From: an uncultured Lachnospiraceae bacterium
GTDB lineage: Bacteria > Bacillota > Clostridia > Lachnospirales > Lachnospiraceae
Direction of reading: 5' to 3'
Assembly: GCA_910588875.1 (NCBI GenBank)
Contig: CAJURT010000017.1
Location: 6,397 to 70,396, forward strand
DNA: 64,000 nucleotides
Made by a program: the position numbers and the translations under genes. Shown piece by piece: positions 1 through 8,553 of this stretch. The notes under the pieces are model-generated. The model made no database searches. It was not told where the DNA came from and was given only the letters and a program-made list of their open reading frames with translations. The stretch's first letter is position 1. The number at the start of each line of letters is the position of its first letter.

Positions 1-912
1 CCTATCGTTATCGATGACAGTCAACAGGAACTGACGGAACATGGGACGGAGGAATTTCCTGTATCCATGGATCGGCAGCTGGTATCCAGGGAAGATTGTA
101 TGCAGATTACCCATTGGCATTATGAGATCCAGATTTCCCTGGTGATTAAAGGGGTAGTGCGTTTCCTGACCCCGGCAGGAGAGTTTTTTATCCAAAAGGG
201 GGAGGGGATTTTTGTTAACAGCGGTGTGCTGCATGAGGTATCCCCGGTAGAGAAGGGGGGAGGGGAGTACATTTGCGTCAACTTCCATCCAAGTATGATT
301 TATGGGCAGCCGAAAAACATGATCCGCAGGGACTATGTGGATCCGATTTTGTTCAGTAAAGAAATGCAGGCATTTCCCTTGCAGGATCAGGTATGGCACA
401 AAAAAATATGCGCCCTGTTATGGAAACTGGGAAAGGTAAACGATGCCCAGGAGTATGGCTATGAACTGGAAATGAAAATCCTTTTATGCAGGATATGGTA
501 TCTGGTTCTTTTGAATAACCGGGAGAAAGTGGAGGTGGAGTCTGCGATTACTTTTTCTGAAAAGCAGCGGATGAAGACCCTGCAGAATTTCATCCATAAG
601 AATTATATGGAGAGGATAACTTTGGAGGATATTTCCAATTCCATTCATGTGAGCAGAGGGGAATGCTGCCGGATCTTTAAGAGGATCCAGAATATGTCGC
701 CGATTACCTACCTGACCAAATACAGGATCGCCCAGAGTATTAAGCTTTTGACCTGCACGGAACTTACCATTACCCAGATCGCCCAGCAGACCGGCTTTAA
801 TACCAGCAGCTATTATACGGAATGCTTTAAGAAGGAGATGGGGATCACACCTTTAAAATATCGGAAACAGCATCATGGCGATCTTTCCAGGCCTTCCCAA
901 ACACAAGAGTGA
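1..912 (+). CDS. AraC-family transcriptional regulator, 5' end outside window
   Basis: The reading frame is open from base 1 without a start, so the true start lies upstream; the first internal Met is at 67. An N-terminal cupin-like sensor domain comes first (the region with the THWHYEIQ motif and a glycine-rich G-E-F-F-I-Q-K-G-E-G strand), as in AraC proteins that bind small carboxylates or sugars. The last ~100 residues carry the two helix-turn-helix units typical of the family, including the TQIAQQTGFNTSSYYTECFK stretch. It lies just upstream of, and in the same direction as, a TRAP transporter operon, so it is probably the regulator of that operon. The ligand cannot be read from the sequence. 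Confidence 0.9.
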   Translation, partial: PIVIDDSQQELTEHGTEEFPVSMDRQLVSREDCMQITHWHYEIQISLVIKGVVRFLTPAGEFFIQKGEGIFVNSGVLHEVSPVEKGGGEYICVNFHPSMIYGQPKNMIRRDYVDPILFSKEMQAFPLQDQVWHKKICALLWKLGKVNDAQEYGYELEMKILLCRIWYLVLLNNREKVEVESAITFSEKQRMKTLQNFIHKNYMERITLEDISNSIHVSRGECCRIFKRIQNMSPITYLTKYRIAQSIKLLTCTELTITQIAQQTGFNTSSYYTECFKKEMGITPLKYRKQHHGDLSRPSQTQE

Positions 913-1057
913 TGGGGGCATTTTTCAAAGATATTGATGAAAAATACAAGAATCTTATCAAAAAATGCCAAATAATTTGACAAAAGACCTTGTTTGGGAT
1001 AGAGTGGGGACATGCAAGGAAGATAACTTCCTGCCACGATATATCTCGTCAACAGAT

Positions 1058-1094
1058 AAACTGCCAAAGGCCGGCACACAGCCCTTGGCAGTTT
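1058..1094 (+). terminator. Hairpin after the AraC gene, possible terminator
   Basis: The arms AAACTGCCAAAGGC and GCCCTTGGCAGTTT pair over 14 bases with one mismatch across a loop of about 9 bases. Only four T residues follow, and they overlap the stem, so termination efficiency is uncertain. It lies about 150 bases after the AraC stop codon and ahead of the dctP promoter. Confidence 0.5.
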
Positions 1095-1135
1095 TGCATT
1101 TATGGAAAGACATGGGAAATAGAGAAGTAATATTC

Positions 1136-1163
1136 TTGTATTTTTCGCCACGATTTCTATATT
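1136..1163 (+). promoter_or_regulatory. Putative promoter of the TRAP operon
   Basis: TTGTAT at 1136-1141 and TATATT at 1158-1163 are separated by 16 bases. The ~85-base leader that follows holds an imperfect inverted repeat (TCCTA...TAGGA, about 1185-1203), a possible operator or AraC-type site. The rest of the 913-1249 gap shows nothing else recognisable. Confidence 0.45.
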
Positions 1164-1249
1164 TATTTTGCGAAAATTGTCATATCCTAATAGACAGATA
1201 GGACAAAACTATCAAAATACCGTGATATTGTTGAAAGGAGTTCAAGTAT

Positions 1250-2389
1250 ATGAAAAAAAATCTTAAAAAAATCACAAGTCTGGTTCTGGCATCGGGCATG
1301 GCATTGGCTCTTGTTGCCTGTGGCAACGGCGGATCGGCAGCGCCGGCTACCACGGCAGCTGCCGGAGACAGTGAGGCAAAGACGGAAGCCCCCGGGGATA
1401 CGGGTGCGACCGGGGATACCCAGGCGGCAGCAGAGGGGACGGATTACACAAAAGGGGATTCCCTGGTGATCAAGTACTGTACAGCCACGGCGGAGAACCA
1501 GCCCTCGGGACATTATGGGAGAAGCCTGGCTGCCCGCCTGGATGAACTGACCGGGGGCCGGATCAAGGTGGAGTGCTACTATAATTCGGAGATGGGTTCT
1601 AACTCGGAACTTCTGGAAGGCCTCCAGCTGGGAACCATCGAGATGACCTGCATGTCGGCGGCAAACTTAGGCGGTTTTTGTGAGTCCCTGATGCTCTTGG
1701 ATCTGCCCTATCTGTTCAGCTGCGGCGAGGCTGCCAATGAGGCGATGAACGGGGAAGTGGGACGGGAGATATTGGACGAACTGGAACCCAGCGGGTTCCA
1801 TGGGCTGGGCTGGGTGACCGGCGGCACGGAGTTGTGGCGTCTGCTTACGGCCAACAAGGAAATCAAGGTTCCCTCTGACTTAAACGGGATCAAGATCCGG
1901 ATTATGAGCAACCAGATTCATGAGGCCTTCTGGAACGCCCTGGGCGCTTCTCCGATCCCCATGGCATTCAGTGAACTGTACACTGCCCTCCAGAACGGCA
2001 CCGTGGATGCCCAGGAAAATCCCTGGGGGCAGATCCAGGGAAGTAAGCTGTATGAATGCCAGAAGTATATCATGAAGACAGAGCATATGTTTGACTTCTC
2101 CCCCGTAGTCATCTCCAAGCCCTTCTGGGATACCCTGTCAGCAGAAGACCAGGCTCTGATCCAGATGGTATGCGATGAGATTGCAGAAGGGGAGCGGGCT
2201 TACACTGACCAGCTGCAGTTTGATGCAGAAAAGGAAGCTACGGACTACGGCTGCCAGGTGGTGGAACTGACCCCGGAGGAAAAGCAGCAGTGGGTGGATA
2301 TCGGACGCGGCATTTATGACAAATTTGCAGACAAGATTGGTCAGGAACGCATTGATAAATGTCTTGAAATCAGCGCAAAATATGAGTAA
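1250..2389 (+). CDS. dctP: TRAP transporter substrate-binding lipoprotein (DctP family)
   Basis: The 379-residue protein starts with a lipoprotein signal peptide whose lipobox ends at ALVAC, followed by an Ala/Thr/Gly/Glu-rich linker of about 45 residues that probably spaces the domain from the membrane. The mature domain has DctP hallmarks: a region with GIKIRIMSNQIHEAFW containing the Arg that binds substrate carboxylate in the family, and ALQNGTVDAQENP near the hinge. A strong ribosome binding site (GAAAGGAG) precedes the ATG. It is the first gene of dctPQM. In this family the protein captures organic acids such as sugar acids or dicarboxylates outside the cell; the actual ligand is unknown. 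The following kinase suggests a glycerate-like or sugar-acid substrate (inference). Confidence 0.93.
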   Translation: MKKNLKKITSLVLASGMALALVACGNGGSAAPATTAAAGDSEAKTEAPGDTGATGDTQAAAEGTDYTKGDSLVIKYCTATAENQPSGHYGRSLAARLDELTGGRIKVECYYNSEMGSNSELLEGLQLGTIEMTCMSAANLGGFCESLMLLDLPYLFSCGEAANEAMNGEVGREILDELEPSGFHGLGWVTGGTELWRLLTANKEIKVPSDLNGIKIRIMSNQIHEAFWNALGASPIPMAFSELYTALQNGTVDAQENPWGQIQGSKLYECQKYIMKTEHMFDFSPVVISKPFWDTLSAEDQALIQMVCDEIAEGERAYTDQLQFDAEKEATDYGCQVVELTPEEKQQWVDIGRGIYDKFADKIGQERIDKCLEISAKYE

Positions 2390-2436
2390 AAAGCCGTGGA
2401 TTTGTTGCACAAAGAAACTTTAGAGGAGAAGAAAAT

Positions 2437-2934
2437 ATGGAGAAAAAGGTCCCTTTTTACAACCGGATAGAAGAGTTTATCATTGTTCTTCTTCTTTCGA
2501 TCATTGTGGTGATTCTCTCAACCAGTGTTGTCACGCGGTACTGTTTTCGTTTTACCTTTTCCTGGGCGGAGGAACTGTCAAGGTTCCTCCTGGTATGGGC
2601 GATCTGTGCAGGGATTGGCTGGGCCGGGAAGACCTCAGAGCATCTGACGGTGACGGCTCTTGCCAATGCCTTCCACAAGAAGAACCCAAAGGTGGAGGAG
2701 GCTATTTTCTGGATTGGGGATATCCTGACTGTACTGTTTTGTGCCTACATGTGCTATAAGCTGTGGGGAGTGACCATGACGGTGATGAAGTCCCATCAGG
2801 TCTATACCTCCATGCAGTGGCTTCCCAAGTGGCCGATGTATTTTGCCGGCGTACTGGCAATGGCGGATGTGTGTATCCGCATTATCCAGAGGCGTGTGGG
2901 AGAGCAGATGGGCAAGGGAAAGGAGGAGGCATAA
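2437..2934 (+). CDS. dctQ: TRAP transporter small permease (DctQ family)
   Basis: This 165-residue protein has four hydrophobic segments, with the conserved W-A-E-E-L-S-R-F tract near residues 44-51 that marks DctQ proteins. It is a partner of the large permease and is required for coupling in known TRAP systems. The start has an AGAGGAG ribosome binding site. It lies 47 bases after dctP and its stop codon directly abuts the dctM start, which suggests translational coupling. Confidence 0.93.
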   Translation: MEKKVPFYNRIEEFIIVLLLSIIVVILSTSVVTRYCFRFTFSWAEELSRFLLVWAICAGIGWAGKTSEHLTVTALANAFHKKNPKVEEAIFWIGDILTVLFCAYMCYKLWGVTMTVMKSHQVYTSMQWLPKWPMYFAGVLAMADVCIRIIQRRVGEQMGKGKEEA

Positions 2935-4221
2935 ATGCTTGCTGTATTATTACTTACCATGTTGGTTGCCGCCTGCCTGACCATGCCGATTGGTATGGCC
3001 ATCGGGCTGGGTTGCATCGCTGCCTTCCCGTTTATGTCCAATGGCGCTTCCATGTCGGTGATGCTCAGCCAGAGCATTGTCACTGCCATTGACTCGTTTT
3101 CCATGCTGTCCATGCCCTTTTTTATGATGGTGGGCACATTGATGGCAAGGGGCGGGCTGGCGAATAAGCTGATTAAGGTTGCGGATGTGATTACCCACAA
3201 GATGCCGGGCGGGCTCGGCATGGCCGCGGTAGTGTCCTGCTGCTTTTTCGCGGCAATCTCCGGTTCCGGCCCGGCTACCTGTGCCACTATCGGGGGCATT
3301 ATGATTGCCGCCATGACAGCCCAGGGCTATGATGAGACCTATGCAGGCTGCCTGGTGGGCGGCGGTTCCACCATCGGGCCGGTTATCCCTCCCAGCATCC
3401 CGATGATTACCTATGGGGTTGCCATGGGCGTGTCCATCACGGATATGTTTATGGGCGGAATTATCCCCGGCCTGATGATGGGGCTGATCCTGATGGCCTA
3501 TAACTTTTATATTGCAAAAAAACGGGGCTATAAGAGTAAGGTGGACCATGATTATACGGCAAAGGAAGTCATCCATATCCTGTGGGATGCCTTCCCGGCT
3601 ATCCTGATGCCGATCATCGTCTTAGGCGGGATATATTCCGGTATTTTTACGGCAACAGAGGCATCCGTAATCGGTGTGGCCTACTCGGTGATTGTCAGCG
3701 GGCTGATCTATAAGTCCCTGTCTTTCAAGGATTTCTGCAAGGCCGTGTTCGATGCCGGTGTATCTGCGGCAACGATCTTTATGACCTTTGGCGTTGCCAA
3801 TATGTTTGCCAGGATTTTGTCCATGAACAATGTTCCGGATATGATCAGCAATGCGGTGCTCAGCATTACCAGTTCCCGGCTCCTGATCATGTTGCTTTTG
3901 AATATTCTGCTGATTATCATCGGGATGTTTGTAAACACCAATTCTGCAATCGTGCTGTTTGGCCCGATTATGGTGACCATCGCCGGGGCAGTGGGCGTGA
4001 ATCCTCTGGCCTTCGGCATCATTATGGTAACCAATCTTTGCATCGGCATGGTGACCCCGCCGGTGGGGAGCTGCTTTTACATCTCCCAGAAGCTGTCCCA
4101 TTCTTCTTTTGACAAGATGATGAAGGAACTGATTCCGGTGGTGGGATTGCTCTATCTGATTGTAATCCTGATCAGCTGTTTCCCCCAGATTGTCACGTTT
4201 TTGCCGGAACTTCTTCGCTGA
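2935..4221 (+). CDS. dctM: TRAP transporter large permease (DctM family)
   Basis: The 428-residue protein is hydrophobic throughout with about 12 membrane segments. Typical DctM motifs are visible: the early PFFMMVGTLMARGG loop, SGSGPATCATIGGIM, and GSTIGPVIPPSIPMITYGV, which line the sodium/substrate pathway of the family. It is the ion-coupled transport subunit working with DctQ and the DctP-bound substrate. It ends the operon; a clear terminator follows. Confidence 0.95.
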   Translation: MLAVLLLTMLVAACLTMPIGMAIGLGCIAAFPFMSNGASMSVMLSQSIVTAIDSFSMLSMPFFMMVGTLMARGGLANKLIKVADVITHKMPGGLGMAAVVSCCFFAAISGSGPATCATIGGIMIAAMTAQGYDETYAGCLVGGGSTIGPVIPPSIPMITYGVAMGVSITDMFMGGIIPGLMMGLILMAYNFYIAKKRGYKSKVDHDYTAKEVIHILWDAFPAILMPIIVLGGIYSGIFTATEASVIGVAYSVIVSGLIYKSLSFKDFCKAVFDAGVSAATIFMTFGVANMFARILSMNNVPDMISNAVLSITSSRLLIMLLLNILLIIIGMFVNTNSAIVLFGPIMVTIAGAVGVNPLAFGIIMVTNLCIGMVTPPVGSCFYISQKLSHSSFDKMMKELIPVVGLLYLIVILISCFPQIVTFLPELLR

Positions 4222-4258
4222 AAAACCAGGGAACCGGTACACAATAACATGAATAAAG

Positions 4259-4295
4259 ATGAGTCCTCCTACAGGTATGGAGGGCTCATTTTTTC
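4259..4295 (+). terminator. Rho-independent terminator of dctPQM
   Basis: ATGAGTCCTCC pairs with GGAGGGCTCAT (11 bases with one G-T wobble) across an 8-9 base loop, and the stem runs into six T residues. It is placed about 40 bases after the dctM stop codon. Confidence 0.9.
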
Positions 4296-4375
4296 TTGTG
4301 TTTTTTGCGTTTTTTTCGCTTTCTCAACAATGTTGCTCAGTTTTTTTGCTATATTACCGGCTTCCTTCCATTCTG

Positions 4376-4404
4376 TTGAAGTCCCTGTTTGTATGTACTA
4401 TAAT
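4376..4404 (+). promoter_or_regulatory. Promoter of the glycerate kinase / enolase-like pair
   Basis: TTGAAG at 4376-4381 and a perfect TATAAT at 4399-4404 are separated by exactly 17 bases. The site lies 45 bases ahead of the kinase start. The kinase pair is therefore probably transcribed separately from the TRAP operon. Confidence 0.75.
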
Positions 4405-4448
4405 CCGGCTAACAAGTCAAATAATCAGGATAAAAAAGGGGAAAAAGC

Positions 4449-5855
4449 ATGGCAAAAAAAATAAAAAATTATGATTTGCTGACAGCCCATGGGGATGTAA
4501 AATCCAGAAAAATTGTCCTTGATATCACGGAGAAAACCTTGCAGAAGCTGGATGCCTATAACCGCATCAAAAGTATTATGCACCTGGAGGGAGATATCCT
4601 GCATATCGGGACAAAAACCTGGGATCTGTCGAAGAAAAGAAATGTGTACCTGTTAGGGGCCGGAAAAGCATGCAACCACATGGCTATGGCGGTGGATGAG
4701 ATTTTGGGAGACCGGCTGACCAAAGGGATTGCCATTGTAAAGGTGGCGGAGGAGACAGACCATTTCCGGAAAACGGAGGTGTATGTAGGGGGGCATCCCC
4801 TGCCCAATGAGGCCGGTTATGAGGCCTGCCAGAAGATCCTAAAGCTGGTGGACAATGGGGGCCCGGATGATCTTTTTATTGCGGTGATCAGTGGAGGAAG
4901 TTCCGCCCTGATGAGCTGCCCCATAGAGGGGATCACCCTGGAGGATGAGATCAAAACCACAGATGTGATGCTGAAATCGGGAGCCGGAATCTATGAAATC
5001 AATGCCATACGCCGCCATATTTCAGCCATGAACGGAGGAATGCTGGCAAAGCGTATCCAGTCTGTAGGGGCAGAACTGATTGGGTTTGGGATCAGTGATG
5101 CAGTGGGAAACCCGTCTACCGGGGATATCGGGATCCCTTATGAAAAATATGCCAGTACCCCAATTGGGCCGGATAAGACCACATTAGAGGATGCCAGAAG
5201 GGTAATCCGGGACTATGATGTGGCAGACCGTCTGCCCAAAAGCGTGGTGGATTATTTAATGCATGCAGGGCCGGATAAGGAGACTCCCAAGGCATTCCCG
5301 GATAACACCTATTTTCTTCTGAATACGCTGCCGGATTCCTGCATTTATGCCAAAGAAATTGCGGAGGAAATGGGGATTGAAGCCATCATTCTTTCCTCCT
5401 TTCTGGAGGGGGAAAGCAGGGATGCAGGAAGCTTTTTTGCCTCTATCGCCAGGGAAGTCCAGGCGTATGGCAATCCGGTAAAAGCCCCCTGTGTAATCTT
5501 AAGTTCCGGAGAGACCACCACCAAAATCCTGGACAATAAGGAGATCACCGGCCACGGAGGGCCCGGGCAGGAACTGACTTTAAGCTTCTCCATCCTGGCG
5601 GCAAAGACCAGGGGGGCATGTATGCTGTCTATAGATTCAGAAGGCACAGACGGAACAACTCCGGTGGCAGGGGGGATCTGTGATTCCACCAGCTATCAGA
5701 GGGCAAAGGAGAAGGGGGTTGACGTGTATTCCTCCCTCAGGGGACATGCCTGCTATGAAGCGCTTTCCGCCATGGGAGATGCTGTTTTTACCGGGAATAC
5801 CGGCACTAATCTGTGTGATTTTAATGTTTTATATATACCAAAAACGGAGGATTAA
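4449..5855 (+). CDS. Glycerate 2-kinase of the MOFRL family
   Basis: The 468-residue protein matches the MOFRL-type glycerate kinase family (GckA/TtuD-like), which phosphorylates D-glycerate to 2-phosphoglycerate with ATP. Visible hallmarks are LLGAGKACNHMA near residues 69-80, the VISGGSSALMSCP loop around 147-159, and the C-terminal MOFRL region with SSGETTTKI, GHGGPGQELTLS and DGTTPVAGG. Length is normal for the family. The next gene, an enolase-like protein, starts 2 bases after the stop codon. Since true enolase converts 2-phosphoglycerate to phosphoenolpyruvate, the pair is metabolically suggestive even though the neighbour is not a standard enolase. Some members of this family were earlier annotated as hydroxypyruvate reductases. 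Confidence 0.9.
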   Translation: MAKKIKNYDLLTAHGDVKSRKIVLDITEKTLQKLDAYNRIKSIMHLEGDILHIGTKTWDLSKKRNVYLLGAGKACNHMAMAVDEILGDRLTKGIAIVKVAEETDHFRKTEVYVGGHPLPNEAGYEACQKILKLVDNGGPDDLFIAVISGGSSALMSCPIEGITLEDEIKTTDVMLKSGAGIYEINAIRRHISAMNGGMLAKRIQSVGAELIGFGISDAVGNPSTGDIGIPYEKYASTPIGPDKTTLEDARRVIRDYDVADRLPKSVVDYLMHAGPDKETPKAFPDNTYFLLNTLPDSCIYAKEIAEEMGIEAIILSSFLEGESRDAGSFFASIAREVQAYGNPVKAPCVILSSGETTTKILDNKEITGHGGPGQELTLSFSILAAKTRGACMLSIDSEGTDGTTPVAGGICDSTSYQRAKEKGVDVYSSLRGHACYEALSAMGDAVFTGNTGTNLCDFNVLYIPKTED

Positions 5856-5857
5856 AT

Positions 5858-7132
5858 ATGGGTTCAAGGATTGCAAAAGTACATGCACGCCAGCTTGTGG
5901 ACTGCAAATGCAGGCCCATGGTGGAGGTGGATGTGGTCACGGAGGAAGGGTATGTGGGGAGAGGCTGTGCGCCGACGGGCTCTTCCGTGGGGATGTTCGA
6001 GTCTGTGGTGCTCAGGGACAATGACCCGAAGGAGTACCATGGGCTTAGCGTACACAAGGCAGTGGAGAATGTAAACAAGATAATCGCCCCCCAGCTGGTG
6101 GGGATGGATATCTTTGACCAGAAGGCAATTGACCGGAAAATGATGGAACTGGATGGCACGCCGGAAAAGAAGGTGCTGGGAGGCAATGCCATTTACTCTG
6201 TATCCATCGCTGCTTTCCGGGCAGCGGCAGAGGCCTCCCATAAGACTTTGTACGACTATATTGCAGGAAAGCCGGTCAGACAGGTGCCGGTGCCCAGCTT
6301 CAATGTGGTAAACGGAGGGCGCTATGAAAACCTGACCCAGCCCTTCAACGAATTTATCATCATGCCCTACGGGGCGGACACCATTGATTCTGCCGTGGAA
6401 ATGGGGATCCATACCTTCCAGGAACTGGAGAAGGTATTGACCGGGTATTTAGGCCATAAACCGGTGGTGGCGCCCTCCTACGGCTACGGGGCTCCCACGG
6501 AGGATCCGGAGGCAATCCTGGAACTCATATCCGAGGCGATTGACCGATGCGGGTATACGGGGAAGATCGGCTTTGCCTTTGACTGTGCCTCCAGTGAAAT
6601 GTATGACCGGGAAGAGAAAACCTACCTGCTCAAAGGCCGCCGGGTGGAGGCCAGGGAACTGATTGATTACGCCAGGCTTTTGACAGAGAGATTTCCCTTT
6701 GTGTTTATCGAGGATCTGCTGGATGAGGAGGACTGGGAGAATTATCCCGTGGCCCATGAGAGGATCACCAGAACCAATATCATTGGGGATGATTTCATTG
6801 TGACAAACCGGGCACGGCTTGAGAGGGCATATGAATTAAATGCCCTAGACGGATTTATCTTAAAGCCTAACCAGGTGGGAACGATCACGGAAGCCTTAGA
6901 GACCTACGAGTATGCACAAAAGCACAATCTCTTGGCGATCCCCTCCGGAAGGGCCGGGGGAGTCATCGGGGATGTGGTCATGGATCTGGCCGTGGGGCTG
7001 CAGGTGGGATTTATCAAAAACGGCGCTCCCAGGTCGGGGGAGAGGATTGATAAGCTGAATTTCCTGATGCGGGCCTGTGACCTGAACCCGGGGTGCGGGC
7101 TTGCAGATATCACATCTATTTTGAAGTTTTGA
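5858..7132 (+). CDS. Enolase-like protein with altered catalytic residues
   Basis: The 424 residues align along their whole length with enolase. Metal ligands are kept (D242 in AFDCASSEMY, E285 in VFIEDLLDEEDW, D311 in IIGDDFIVTN), as are the catalytic Lys K336 in LKPNQVGTITEA and K387 in FIKNGAP. Other essential positions differ: the GDEGGFAP loop with the acid/base Glu reads APSYGYGAP (205-213), the SHRSGE loop with the catalytic His reads PSGRAGG (362-368), and the NGGSHAxN loop reads NGGRYEN. It is therefore probably not a normal phosphopyruvate hydratase. It is tightly coupled to the glycerate 2-kinase, so it may act on a related phosphorylated or unphosphorylated acid, or be a regulator. 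Function unknown; fold assignment is firm. Confidence 0.85.
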   Translation: MGSRIAKVHARQLVDCKCRPMVEVDVVTEEGYVGRGCAPTGSSVGMFESVVLRDNDPKEYHGLSVHKAVENVNKIIAPQLVGMDIFDQKAIDRKMMELDGTPEKKVLGGNAIYSVSIAAFRAAAEASHKTLYDYIAGKPVRQVPVPSFNVVNGGRYENLTQPFNEFIIMPYGADTIDSAVEMGIHTFQELEKVLTGYLGHKPVVAPSYGYGAPTEDPEAILELISEAIDRCGYTGKIGFAFDCASSEMYDREEKTYLLKGRRVEARELIDYARLLTERFPFVFIEDLLDEEDWENYPVAHERITRTNIIGDDFIVTNRARLERAYELNALDGFILKPNQVGTITEALETYEYAQKHNLLAIPSGRAGGVIGDVVMDLAVGLQVGFIKNGAPRSGERIDKLNFLMRACDLNPGCGLADITSILKF

Positions 7133-7200
7133 TGTCTGTGGATTAATGGATTCGGGGGTATTTGAGTGTTGAAGATCATGAATAATAGGAGGATAAGAAA

Positions 7201-8547
7201 ATGTCGTATGTAGATCGGGTGATTGCGGAAACTGAGGAGAAGAACAGAAACCAGCCGGAATTTTTGCAGACGGTCAGGGAGGTGCTGAATTCTCTGAGGC
7301 CAATCGTGGATAGGGATCCGAAATATGAGAAGGCTGGTATCCTGGAGAGGATTGTGGAGCCGGAAAAGTCCATTATCTTCCGGGTGCCCTGGGTGGATGA
7401 TGAGGGGAATGTGCGGGTGAACCGTGGCTACCGGATTCAGTTTTCCAGCAGCATCGGGCCCTATAAGGGAGGGCTCCGGTTCCATCCCTCGGTTAATGTG
7501 AGCATCATTAAGTTTTTGGGATTTGAGCAGATCTTTAAAAACTCCCTGACCGGACTTCCTATCGGAGGGGGCAAGGGAGGCTCTGATTTTGACCCTAAGG
7601 GAAAGTCAGACAGTGAGATCATGCGTTTCTGCCAGTCCTTTATGACAGAACTGTACCGCTATATCGGGCCGGATACGGACTGCCCGGCAGGAGATATCGG
7701 CGTTGGGGCGAGGGAGATCGGTTTTTTGTACGGGCAGTATAAGAGAATCCGGGGAGCCTATGAGGCAGGGGCCCTTTCCGGGAAGGGGCTGGCTTACGGA
7801 GGTTCTTTAGGGCGCAGCGAGGCAACGGGTTATGGGGCAGTGTACTTTACGGAGGAATATTTTAAAACCATCGGAAAGGAGATCGCCGGGACTACCTTTG
7901 CCATCTCCGGTTTCGGCAATGTGTCCTGGGGGGTATGCAAAAAGATCAGTGAACTGGGAGGAAAGGTGGTTACCCTCTCCGGCCCGGACGGGTATATCTA
8001 TGACAGTGAGGGAATCACAGGGGAAAAGATTGACTATATGCTGGAGATGAGGGCATCCTGCAGGGATATGGTCAAGGATTATGCGGACAGGTTCCATGTG
8101 GAATACCATGCAGGGGAAAAGCCCTGGGGCAGGGTAAATGCGGATATCTATATGCCCTGTGCCACCCAGAACGATGTCCACAAGGAGGACGCCCAAAGGA
8201 TCCTTGAGGAAGGGCACAGCAAGATCCTGATCGAGGTTGCCAATATGCCCACAACCCAGGAGGCGGTAGACCTGCTTTCGGAAAACGGTGTGGTGATCCT
8301 GCCCTCCAAGGCAGTGAATGCCGGGGGCGTGGCAGTGTCTTCCCTGGAAATGTCCCAGAATGCGGAGCATTTATCCTGGACAAAGGAAGAGGTGGATGCA
8401 AAGCTGCGTGAGATTATGCAGAATATTTTTCACAGCATTGATGATGTTTCTGCCCGCTACGGATGCCCGGGCAACTATATTGCCGGTGCGAACCTGGCTG
8501 GGTTTCAGAAGGTGGCGGAGGCCATGCTGGCACAGGGAGTATGTTAA
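7201..8547 (+). CDS. gdhA: Glutamate dehydrogenase (NADP-type hexameric)
   Basis: The 448-residue protein matches the short hexameric class that interconverts 2-oxoglutarate plus ammonia and glutamate. Substrate-site motifs are present: GPYKGGLRFHPSV, the catalytic-Lys region LPIGGGKGGSDFDP and DCPAGDIGVG. The Rossmann part starts with ISGFGNVSWG around residue 232. A perfect AGGAGG ribosome binding site precedes the ATG. The next gene starts 6 bases after its stop, so gdhA heads the operon that contains the giant multidomain protein; a link between nitrogen assimilation and that protein is possible but unproven. Confidence 0.95.
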   Translation: MSYVDRVIAETEEKNRNQPEFLQTVREVLNSLRPIVDRDPKYEKAGILERIVEPEKSIIFRVPWVDDEGNVRVNRGYRIQFSSSIGPYKGGLRFHPSVNVSIIKFLGFEQIFKNSLTGLPIGGGKGGSDFDPKGKSDSEIMRFCQSFMTELYRYIGPDTDCPAGDIGVGAREIGFLYGQYKRIRGAYEAGALSGKGLAYGGSLGRSEATGYGAVYFTEEYFKTIGKEIAGTTFAISGFGNVSWGVCKKISELGGKVVTLSGPDGYIYDSEGITGEKIDYMLEMRASCRDMVKDYADRFHVEYHAGEKPWGRVNADIYMPCATQNDVHKEDAQRILEEGHSKILIEVANMPTTQEAVDLLSENGVVILPSKAVNAGGVAVSSLEMSQNAEHLSWTKEEVDAKLREIMQNIFHSIDDVSARYGCPGNYIAGANLAGFQKVAEAMLAQGVC

Positions 8548-8553
8548 GTTACG

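Noticed and set aside
2763..3576. Alternative frames across dctQ/dctM
   Set aside because: They are shadows of two well-supported membrane protein genes and show no domains.
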